Below, piece by piece: positions 27,335-35,080 of a stretch of DNA of 64,000 bases. Under the pieces are notes generated by a model. That model worked only from the letters and a program-made list of their open reading frames with translations. It did not search any database and was not told the DNA's origin. This DNA comes from Saprospiraceae bacterium (GTDB lineage: Bacteria; Bacteroidota; Bacteroidia; Chitinophagales; Saprospiraceae), in the NCBI GenBank assembly GCA_016710585.1, contig JADJVN010000049.1:1-64000 (forward strand), read 5' to 3'. A program made the translations under genes and the position numbers. Within the stretch, counting starts at the first letter, position 1. Each line of letters starts with the position of its first letter.

Positions 27335-29107
27335 TTATTTGATTGCAACTATTTTAATTTCAACCCTTTGGTTTTTTTGCCGCCCAGCAAGTGTTTCGTT
27401 GGTGGCTATAGGAACTCTTTTTCCATATCCTTTATAGGCAATTTGTGATTCAGGGACACCTTTATTATAAAGGAAATAGGCTATATTTTTTGCTCTAGCC
27501 TCACTCAATTTATCGCAATATTCATGTGATGGAATTCCATTTGTATGACCGCCAATTTCAATTGCAATATCTGGATTTGCCTTTAAAAAAGAATATATTT
27601 CGCTTAAAACTTGATTTGATTCTTCACTAATAATTGCAGAGTCGGCAAGAAAATAGAGCTCATTTATTCTTAATGTTTGTCCAATGACTATTTTTTCGCG
27701 TATTAATTCTGGGAGTACTTTAGGTTGTTCGATGTAGACTTCACCAATCATACTACAATAATTCTTATCAGCTATTTTTATTGTATGTTTCCCTCCACTA
27801 AGATTGCCAACAGTAAGTCCAGATTTTCCGTTACTCCATATCGTTTTATAAGGTTCGGTGCCACCTGTAATTTTTATAGTAGCCTTACCATCTTTCCTAT
27901 TTAATTCTGATACAGCTTGCTTACTTATAAGTTCCATTTTGAGTGGTTCTGGTGCTCTAACTAATACATTAGCTATATATTCTTCTCCTTCTGCATCTGT
28001 GACGGTAACAGTATATGCACCCCCTCCAATGCTGTCTATTTTATTTCCACTTAGATTGGGCACATTCCAATGGTATCTATAAGGTGAGTTTCCTCCATTC
28101 ACTACCACAATAATGGATGCTGTCTTGTCATTTGGACATTTGATTTCTCCTTTAGAATAAGCCACAACTGAGAGTTTTTTATCTTCAGTGTCGATGATAT
28201 CCATTTTAAAAAGCCCTCTGTCCGCCGTCCCGACCCACAGTTTATCATTTTTATCACATTTTAAAGATAATGTTTGAGAACTTACAAATCCATAATCTTC
28301 GTCGATTTGAAGCGATTTGTCTGTAACTGGATCAAATTGAACTAAGATTTCAGAAGCAATATATATCCTTCCTTTGCTATCAGCCGCTAAGGCTCTTACA
28401 GGGCCTTTGCTCAGACCTCTTTTAACGGCAGCATCTTGCCATCGATCTCTGCCATCTTCTTTGTAGATAAGCCACATCTTCTTTTCAGCTAATAGCCATA
28501 CTCCTTCAGAAGTATTGATGGCGCCAGTTATTTTATGGTCTGCTTCATAGTAATCCCAATCTTTTTTATCTATAACTGCAACTCCAGCATCCGTCCCAAC
28601 CCATAATTTATTTTCGGCATCAAGATATAGCATATTTATATTGTCAGATTTAAGCTTTGAGTTTTTTGTGTTGTAATGGTTCAGTATTTTAGACTGATCA
28701 TCTGATACTCTATAAAGACCTTGCGTTGTTCCAACCCAAATATCTCCGTTGAAATAACTCATGCAATTGATGTCTCCTTTAGCTTGGTTTAGAAAAATCT
28801 GCTGGGATTTATCTTCTGTGGTTAGTAGTGATGTTCTATTCCCGTACCATAACATTTCTTTCTTATCTTCCGTTATTGCTGTAATACTATCTGTAGCAAT
28901 TGTCTCAGGGTCTGTGTCTAAATTGATCATTCTATATAATCCTTTATCTGTTCCCAGCCATTTGTAATTTTGCTTATCAATGAAAATGCACCTTACAGCC
29001 TCTGCTGGACTCAATTTTTGATAGCCTTCAACGACGATACTGGTTTCATCTTGGGCAGAGATAGATTGGGAAATATAAATGGATAAAAATATTAAGAATT
29101 TCTTCAT
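27335..29107 (-). CDS. Propeller, SprB-repeat and OmpA fusion protein
   Basis: A 590-residue secreted protein from ATG 29107, with signal peptide MKKFLIFLSIYISQSISAQ. Residues about 35-310 are a beta-propeller of the two-component-regulator type (Reg_prop), with blades such as WLGTDKGLYRM, VGTTQGLYRVSDD, LWVGTDAGVAVID and VGTADRGLFKMD. Residues about 325-465 hold two SprB-like repeats (NGGNSPYRYHWNVPNLSG, TGGTEPYKTIWSNGKSG). Residues about 480-590 are an OmpA domain binding peptidoglycan (IEIGGHTNGIPSHEYCDKLS then EARAKNIAYFL, GYGKRVPIATNETLAGRQKNQRVEI). It is probably periplasmic or outer-membrane anchored. The combination resembles T9SS/gliding accessory proteins but is not a standard one. 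A TTG at 29116 sits in a likely -7 box and is rejected as the start. Confidence 0.82.
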   Translation of the reverse strand: MKKFLIFLSIYISQSISAQDETSIVVEGYQKLSPAEAVRCIFIDKQNYKWLGTDKGLYRMINLDTDPETIATDSITAITEDKKEMLWYGNRTSLLTTEDKSQQIFLNQAKGDINCMSYFNGDIWVGTTQGLYRVSDDQSKILNHYNTKNSKLKSDNINMLYLDAENKLWVGTDAGVAVIDKKDWDYYEADHKITGAINTSEGVWLLAEKKMWLIYKEDGRDRWQDAAVKRGLSKGPVRALAADSKGRIYIASEILVQFDPVTDKSLQIDEDYGFVSSQTLSLKCDKNDKLWVGTADRGLFKMDIIDTEDKKLSVVAYSKGEIKCPNDKTASIIVVVNGGNSPYRYHWNVPNLSGNKIDSIGGGAYTVTVTDAEGEEYIANVLVRAPEPLKMELISKQAVSELNRKDGKATIKITGGTEPYKTIWSNGKSGLTVGNLSGGKHTIKIADKNYCSMIGEVYIEQPKVLPELIREKIVIGQTLRINELYFLADSAIISEESNQVLSEIYSFLKANPDIAIEIGGHTNGIPSHEYCDKLSEARAKNIAYFLYNKGVPESQIAYKGYGKRVPIATNETLAGRQKNQRVEIKIVAIK

Positions 29108-29242
29108 TGGCTGCAAAGTAAATAGAATTTTTAATGTAAACGATTATAAGTTTTATTTTAGTTTCAATATTTTGATTATTTTCAATGAAATTCTTTAATT
29201 TTAAGTTAATATTTTTGTTTCATTTTAAGGGAAAGTCTTCTT

Positions 29243-30820
29243 TTAAATTGTTTTATTTTTAGAATTGTCTAATAGTTTTCTTATGTAATATTGATATAGG
29301 TATGGATTGCATTGCGAAGAAAGTAACAATTTTCTTAGCAAAGGTATTTTCTTCGAGATATTTAAATTTGTGCTTTGAATTAATAGTGCAATATTTTCAT
29401 TTGATCTTGTGTTTTTAATATGCTTCAATTGATTGATAGATTTTAATTTCGCAACTGAATCTTTCGAAGCTCGATCTCTATTAATATTATATTTATTCAA
29501 GAATTTGGCAATTTTGGTTTTAAAAAATAGAATATTAATTTTTTTGTTATTATTGAATTTAAGTGATAGATTTGATTCAGTAAATTTCAATAAGGTTTTT
29601 TCACTTGTTTGATACTGTTTGTCGCTTTCAAGTTTTGTAAACTCAATTTTTGCTAAATTGTTAATTTGAGAATCAGTAGGTCTAAATCCAAGTTTGTAAT
29701 AAAACCAAAATGCCCCCGATTTAATTCCTTCAACATTATCTTTACCATATTGATAGGGTTCAACTTCTATACTTGCCAACTCAAATAATTGTGAATAAAG
29801 TCTCAGTAATTGAATAAAAAACAATGAAGATTCGCCGCCTCTAAACCACTCAAATACATTTATTCCAATTAGTCCAGTGTTTGCAAATATCCATGCCCCT
29901 CCATAAGCTGGAAAACCATTTTTAAACAAGGAAAATCCAACATAACTTTCTAATGCTTGTTGTTTTTCTTCTTGCATAGTGAATAAGGCAATCGAAATCC
30001 CATTCTCTAATTCGTAATATCTAACTGAAGACTTATCCATATAAGTGACTGGATCTGTTTCGCGCTGGAGCAGCATAAGGATTAACTTAGAAGTGCGTTC
30101 TATCTCATTTAACTGCGATTCTGTTAATGAAGAAGCTTTTGGGATTCTTTTACCAAACCATGATTTTGGATCTATTTTTTTTTGGAGTGAATGATGGAAA
30201 TAATTTTTAGAAAAGGATAATTTATTGGAGTGAATATTTATTTCAGAATTTAATTTTACCTCAAATACGGCTTTCAGTTTTTCAAATAAATATTCTTTGA
30301 TAGTAAATGGTAAATTTGAATTATTAAGTTGGTTTAATAAAAACTCTAATGAGTTTGATTTTATATTAAGTTGTCGCAGTATATCTGAGTTCGAATAATT
30401 GTATTGACAAATATCAATTTCAGTTTGAGGTAGCGTGAATTGTAGTAATTCATTTATTGAATTTGTGTTATCAGGGATGTCATTAATATCAATATTAATA
30501 TTATTGATAAATATCCAATTGCATATCGTAAAGGAAAAAAAACTATAAATATTTGAATAAGGCAATCCAGTATTGTCAAAATTAGAGCTGTTTCTCAAGC
30601 TGTAACTTTTGCACCAAATATTAATTTTTGCTAATTCTGCATTAATAATTTTTAAATGTTCTTCACTTTGGGAATGTGCAGAGAGAAAAAGCAAGACATG
30701 GTAGTATTCTTGTATTTTAGATGGTTTAAAATGGGAGTTAGATATTTTTTCTAGATTTTTTGCAAAATTTTGATCTTTAAAATAATTAGATTTAAGTTCA
30801 ATAAGCTGTTTGTAATTCAT
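29243..30820 (-). CDS. Unrecognised 525-residue protein
   Basis: I do not recognise a named family. The protein has no signal peptide or membrane segment and is rich in Asn, Lys, Ser and Leu. The best-ordered part lies at about residues 280-400: ESYVGFSLFKNGFPAYGGAW, then NVFEWFRGGESSLFFIQLLR, then EVEPYQYGKDNVEGIKSGAF and FWFYYKLGFRP. The last phrase resembles the end of an acetyltransferase-type fold (YxKLGF). The N-terminal 200 residues are helical and the C-terminal 120 are basic. It is monocistronic, divergent from the YiiX-like gene, and has its own -7 box. A cytoplasmic enzyme is possible but unproven. Confidence 0.7.
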   Translation of the reverse strand: MNYKQLIELKSNYFKDQNFAKNLEKISNSHFKPSKIQEYYHVLLFLSAHSQSEEHLKIINAELAKINIWCKSYSLRNSSNFDNTGLPYSNIYSFFSFTICNWIFINNINIDINDIPDNTNSINELLQFTLPQTEIDICQYNYSNSDILRQLNIKSNSLEFLLNQLNNSNLPFTIKEYLFEKLKAVFEVKLNSEINIHSNKLSFSKNYFHHSLQKKIDPKSWFGKRIPKASSLTESQLNEIERTSKLILMLLQRETDPVTYMDKSSVRYYELENGISIALFTMQEEKQQALESYVGFSLFKNGFPAYGGAWIFANTGLIGINVFEWFRGGESSLFFIQLLRLYSQLFELASIEVEPYQYGKDNVEGIKSGAFWFYYKLGFRPTDSQINNLAKIEFTKLESDKQYQTSEKTLLKFTESNLSLKFNNNKKINILFFKTKIAKFLNKYNINRDRASKDSVAKLKSINQLKHIKNTRSNENIALLIQSTNLNISKKIPLLRKLLLSSQCNPYLYQYYIRKLLDNSKNKTI

Positions 30821-30838
30821 TATAATCTATTAGAGTTG

Positions 30839-30846
30839 CAAATTAT
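30839..30846 (-). promoter_or_regulatory. -7 promoter element of the 525-residue protein gene
   Basis: TAATTTTG on the minus strand, 18 bases before the ATG at 30820. There is no clear -33 box. Confidence 0.4.
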
Positions 30847-30917
30847 AAAATTTATATATCATAAAGAAATAATTTCAAATCAAAAAAAAATTGTTCTTTT
30901 ACATAAATTTTTAAAAT

Positions 30918-31511
30918 ATGATTAGATTGCCTCAGTCCCTGAAAGAAATAGATAAGCTGAAAGTGAAAGAATATACAGAAATTCGAGATAATTTGGTTAC
31001 TGGTGATTTAGTGTTTTGTTCAGGAAAGTATTGGATTTCTGGAGTCATACGTTATTTCAGTGGATCCATGTTTAGCCATGTGGGTATAATATATAGAGAC
31101 GTCTATCTTAATAGGGTATTGATATTAGAAGCAGAAATAATCTATGGAGTTAGATTAGCACCTTTGTCAAAATATATGAAAGATTATCATGGAAATCGCA
31201 AACCATATAAGGGAAGGATGCTGCTTGCTAAAATGAGAAAGCCAATTTCAGAAGAAGAAATGAAAAAAGTCATAAGTTATGGAATGGATGAACTTACACG
31301 TCCTTATGATAATTGGGAAATTTTTAGAATTTTGTTAAGGGTACTTTTTAGGAAGGGAAGAAAGGAAAGAAATCGCAGTTATATATGTTCGGAATTGGTT
31401 TCAGATGCTTTCAAACAAGTTGGAATTAAATTTAAGGCAAATAATACATATATCAGTCCTGATGAAATTGCCAAAGATATAAATGTTGAATTTATAGAGC
31501 GTATCTTATAA
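30918..31511 (+). CDS. YiiX/YaeF-type permuted papain-like hydrolase
   Basis: A 197-residue protein of the circularly permuted NlpC/P60 superfamily (YiiX/LRAT-like). GDLVFCSGKYWISGVIRYFS and FSHVGIIYR place the catalytic His54 before the catalytic Cys157 (SYICSELVSDAF), the reverse of ordinary NlpC/P60 order. LILEAEIIYGVRLAPLSKY supplies the middle strand. YNTYISP-type residues (NNTYISPDEIAKD) close the fold. There is no signal peptide. Members cleave amide or ester bonds in cell wall or lipid substrates; the substrate here is unknown. Confidence 0.8.
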   Translation: MIRLPQSLKEIDKLKVKEYTEIRDNLVTGDLVFCSGKYWISGVIRYFSGSMFSHVGIIYRDVYLNRVLILEAEIIYGVRLAPLSKYMKDYHGNRKPYKGRMLLAKMRKPISEEEMKKVISYGMDELTRPYDNWEIFRILLRVLFRKGRKERNRSYICSELVSDAFKQVGIKFKANNTYISPDEIAKDINVEFIERIL

Positions 31512-31578
31512 ACTACTCTTTGATTAAATTTATAATTGAATGCAGCTTTAAAGATTTAAAATGATATTGTTGCATGCA

Positions 31579-31609
31579 AAAAAAAAAGGGGATGTATTAT
31601 ATCCCCTTT
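31579..31609 (-). terminator. Terminator of the Omp28-like gene
   Basis: A stem of AAAGGGGAT and ATCCCCTTT with a seven-base loop. On the minus strand it runs into ten T residues (A-run 31578-31587 on plus). It lies 24 bases past the stop of the minus-strand gene. Confidence 0.85.
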
Positions 31610-31632
31610 CTAAATTCATTCATTAATCAGCA

Positions 31633-33696
31633 TTAGATTTTAACAAAACCTTGAACACTTGAATTATTCTTCTCATCAAAAATCATAATATTGTATGATC
31701 CTTGAGGTAAATCTTTAATATTATACTCTATAGTATTTTGTCCACTTGCTAGTTTTGATGCTTTGCTTCGTACGACATTACCTGTTCCATCAATTATTGT
31801 TGATAAAATAGTATTAGTTTCTTTTACATTAACAGAAATTTTGACGATATCGGAAGAAGGGTTAGGAAATACTTCAACATTTTCGAAGCTTGCAAAATTG
31901 TCATTAACTCCAACTGTGGTAGATTTTACTAGGTTAGCTGCTTGATAAACTTGTTTATCATTGCCTTGAATCCAAGCAATTACATACAAATTGTTAAAAT
32001 CTTCCACGCTATGTTCAGCTGCCAAATTAATGATGTTTGCTGCTGTTCCATCACTTGGAAGTCTGTATTGTCCATTGAATTTATAACTAAATGAAAGAGA
32101 ATCCTGAGCTAAAACACCTCTTTTTGTCAACACAGTACCTGCTTCAGTAGGAAGCATTTTCTTCATTAGACTATGGAATTCAGTTTCTCCATTTGTCTTT
32201 GCATTAAAATAAGTTATTTTCTCTAAAATAGCTACATAAAGCTTTGAACCAGGATCATCAAATAATGGAGAGAATTTTACATTAGCCTTAAATGATTTAT
32301 CAGTCTCGTTATAAGTATAACTTCCATTTAATGTGTAAAATGCTGGAATGCTAAGTGCATCGTCAAAAAGTTGTTCTGTGAAAGAATTTCCATTTCCATC
32401 CCATCCACCATTAATTTCTGTTCTTGGAATAGAATTGATAGCATAGTATCCTCTTCTATTCACACTTTCAGTTGTTCTATATGGATCTCCAGTACCTGGG
32501 AAGTCTTGTTGATATTTGATGTCAACGTATTTCGTATTGTCTTTTAAATCTGTAATGGATTTGTAGTTTGCATTAGCAGGAGTACATGGACCGCATGTTG
32601 AGCTACTGAATATTTCAAATAAAGGCAATCTTTGTTCAAACTTTGCCATTACAAATATGCTTTTAGAAGCTCTATCATTATTTGGTCTAGAATCTACATT
32701 TACTTTGTTTAATCTATCCATGTATGCCTCAACTAAATGTGTTCCAGTAGCAAGATTTAAAGGTACATTGTGACTTAAAGTAGCAGTAGCAAAAGGCGCA
32801 ATGTTCAAACCAGTAACATTTTGTGCAACAGGAGTTCCTAAATCACTAACATAATTAAATTCTAAATCTGTAATTGTTTCAGTTCCTAGATTTCTAAATA
32901 CTGAAGTAACTGTAACATCACCAGCAACTTGGTATTGTGAAGTTGAAATAGATAACATTGAAATATCATATTTCGGTTGAGTTCCTGGTATAAAACTAAA
33001 ATAAGCATTGTTAGCTGGAGTTGCATCAAATCCTACAGTAGAAGCATAATCAGGAGAGCCTGGAACAACAATTGCATTAGCACTGTCAATCTGTACTCCT
33101 AAGGAAACAAAATTAGCATTATCATATCCATTTGATCTTTGATCTACGATATAGATATTATTTGTAGTTTCTTCTAATACGATACTCCAGTAACAGTAGT
33201 CTGTTCCATTAGAAATTGTAGTGCCTCCATATCCATAAGAGGTAAAGAATAACCAATGTTGACGATTTGGAGCAGTTCCAAAAGTTTTAGAAAAAACAAT
33301 ATCGTTCGATCCAATTCCTCCAAGACCTAAAATACAAACAGATCTATTCGGAACTGTTTCACTTGGTAAAGCAACTCTTTCAAAATCTGGAATTTTAGTA
33401 GTAGCAACATCAAATGTCAAAACACCTGAATTTGATATTTTATACGAAGTAGATGTAACCCCATTGAATTTAAAAGCAAAAGGGATTGTCTTATTAGCAG
33501 ACCATTTAGGAGTAGCACCTGGAGTAAGAACAGAAGTCCAGCCAGTAGGAAGTCCACCTCCAGAAGGATACTCATTATCCTTGTTTAATCCGCCTGGGTT
33601 CGTCTTTGCTTTTGAATCATCAATCATGTAATATTGAGCATCAACAGAAGCATAAGTGAAAAGTAAAAATAAAAACAATGTAAAAATTCTTTTCAT
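31633..33696 (-). CDS. T9SS-secreted Omp28-related protein
   Basis: A 687-residue exported protein. The signal peptide is MKRIFTLFLFLLFTYASVDAQ. The N-terminal beta-rich domain resembles surface jelly-roll domains. About residues 240-345 is a CARDB-like domain (ISMLSISTSQYQVAGDVTVT). At about 355-560 is an Omp28-like thioredoxin-fold domain with a CGPC motif (FSSSTCGPCTPANANY). The end is a type A T9SS sorting domain (VEVFPNPSSDIVKISV to GSYNIMIFDEKNN to VKI), which directs export through PorU-dependent attachment or release. The family is well supported. The CGPC suggests a redox site but no activity is known. Confidence 0.9.
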   Translation of the reverse strand: MKRIFTLFLFLLFTYASVDAQYYMIDDSKAKTNPGGLNKDNEYPSGGGLPTGWTSVLTPGATPKWSANKTIPFAFKFNGVTSTSYKISNSGVLTFDVATTKIPDFERVALPSETVPNRSVCILGLGGIGSNDIVFSKTFGTAPNRQHWLFFTSYGYGGTTISNGTDYCYWSIVLEETTNNIYIVDQRSNGYDNANFVSLGVQIDSANAIVVPGSPDYASTVGFDATPANNAYFSFIPGTQPKYDISMLSISTSQYQVAGDVTVTSVFRNLGTETITDLEFNYVSDLGTPVAQNVTGLNIAPFATATLSHNVPLNLATGTHLVEAYMDRLNKVNVDSRPNNDRASKSIFVMAKFEQRLPLFEIFSSSTCGPCTPANANYKSITDLKDNTKYVDIKYQQDFPGTGDPYRTTESVNRRGYYAINSIPRTEINGGWDGNGNSFTEQLFDDALSIPAFYTLNGSYTYNETDKSFKANVKFSPLFDDPGSKLYVAILEKITYFNAKTNGETEFHSLMKKMLPTEAGTVLTKRGVLAQDSLSFSYKFNGQYRLPSDGTAANIINLAAEHSVEDFNNLYVIAWIQGNDKQVYQAANLVKSTTVGVNDNFASFENVEVFPNPSSDIVKISVNVKETNTILSTIIDGTGNVVRSKASKLASGQNTIEYNIKDLPQGSYNIMIFDEKNNSSVQGFVKI

Positions 33697-33985
33697 GATT
33701 TATTTGTTTTGTTAAAAAAGATTTATTTGAAATTTTCATTGCAATATTAATGATAAATTTTTGAATTTTGATAAAACTTTAAAACCATTAAATTGAAAAT
33801 GAAATGTTTTATATATTTTATTTACCATTATATGTATTTATATGATTAAAAGATTATTATAATTGCTTATTTTTTATAATTTAATAAATTATTTTGATAA
33901 ATTTTGAATAAATTCAATAGTAAAATCTATCTTTTTCTCAATCAAGTGCGCAATTTTTAGATATTCGCAGAATAATTCTAGATTC

Positions 33986-35080
33986 ATGAACGAAAATTTT
34001 CAAAGGCATAATGCGGAAATTCTTTGTGCCGAAGAGTTAGCAGAACTTTCCCAGTCTTTTAAGGATTATGATAAACCTGAGAACTGGTATTGTAGTCCAC
34101 AAGCTGTTTTGATGTTTATTATGGGCGGAACATTAGCTAATGGTTTTAAGATATCGCCGAAGTATTTTGGGGATAAAGCTTTGGTGGAGATCATGATATC
34201 TACTTTGATGTCAGATAGAGCTTTGCTGTTAATTGGCGTACCAGGTACTGCTAAAACTTGGATTGCTGAACATATTTGTGCCGCTGTTTCTAACAATTCT
34301 AGCTTACTTATTCAAGGTACATCTGGAACTGGTGAGGAGTCTCTTAGATATAGTTGGAATTATGCCATGCTTCTGTCTCAGGGCCCAAAACCAGAGGCAT
34401 TGGTGAAGAGTCCAATAATGAGAGCTATGGAATTAGGAAGTATATGCAGAATTGAAGAGCTGTCTAGAATTCCTTCTGAAACTCAAGATGCGCTGATCAG
34501 TATTTTATCCGAAAAAACTATGAGTATTCCTGAACTAAATTCTTCGATTTTTTCAAAGAAAGGATTTAATGTTGTCGCTACAGCCAATCATTTGGATAGA
34601 GGCGTTTTTGAAATGTCATCTGCTCTTCGTCGAAGATTTAATATTGTAATGATGCCATTACCTAAAACACTGGAAGAAGAAGTAAAAATTGTTAAATATC
34701 GAGTAGGTCAATTAGAGCAAAATCATAAAGTTGCATTTAGAGATTTGAAGTTAGGGCAAGTAGATAAGCTAGTGACAATGTTTAGAGAATTACGTTCGGG
34801 AATGACATTGGATAAGAAACAAAAGTTTAAATCTAGCAATGCGACATTAAGTCCTGCTGAGGCAATTTCAATTGTGCATCAAGCAAAAATCCAATCAGAA
34901 ATTTTTGGAGGTGACAGTCATTCATTGAATCAACATTTTGCACAAGGACTGATACAATCTATTGGACAACACAGTCAGGACGAAATGCTTTTGTTAAAAG
35001 AATATATCGAGAATATTATTAAAAAAAGAGGTGATTGGAAGGATTGGTATGAAGCTTTTAAATCAGTATTGAATGAATGA
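33986..35080 (+). CDS. MoxR-type AAA+ ATPase
   Basis: A 364-residue AAA+ protein. Walker A GVPGTAKT is at residues 84-91. The Walker B region reads GSICRIEELSRIP, with Glu where MoxR proteins usually have Asp. Sensor 1 is VVATAN, and the arginine-finger segment is SSALRRRFN. MoxR ATPases work as chaperones with VWA partners. Its stop overlaps the start of the DUF5682 gene by eight bases, the conserved MoxR-DUF5682 pairing. The usual VWA gene is missing downstream. Confidence 0.88.
   Translation: MNENFQRHNAEILCAEELAELSQSFKDYDKPENWYCSPQAVLMFIMGGTLANGFKISPKYFGDKALVEIMISTLMSDRALLLIGVPGTAKTWIAEHICAAVSNNSSLLIQGTSGTGEESLRYSWNYAMLLSQGPKPEALVKSPIMRAMELGSICRIEELSRIPSETQDALISILSEKTMSIPELNSSIFSKKGFNVVATANHLDRGVFEMSSALRRRFNIVMMPLPKTLEEEVKIVKYRVGQLEQNHKVAFRDLKLGQVDKLVTMFRELRSGMTLDKKQKFKSSNATLSPAEAISIVHQAKIQSEIFGGDSHSLNQHFAQGLIQSIGQHSQDEMLLLKEYIENIIKKRGDWKDWYEAFKSVLNE

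Noticed and set aside
33697..33985. Possible small gene or RNA in the AT-rich gap upstream of the MoxR gene
   Set aside because: No frame with plausible coding features and no stable hairpin with a T-run; it looks like divergent leader DNA.
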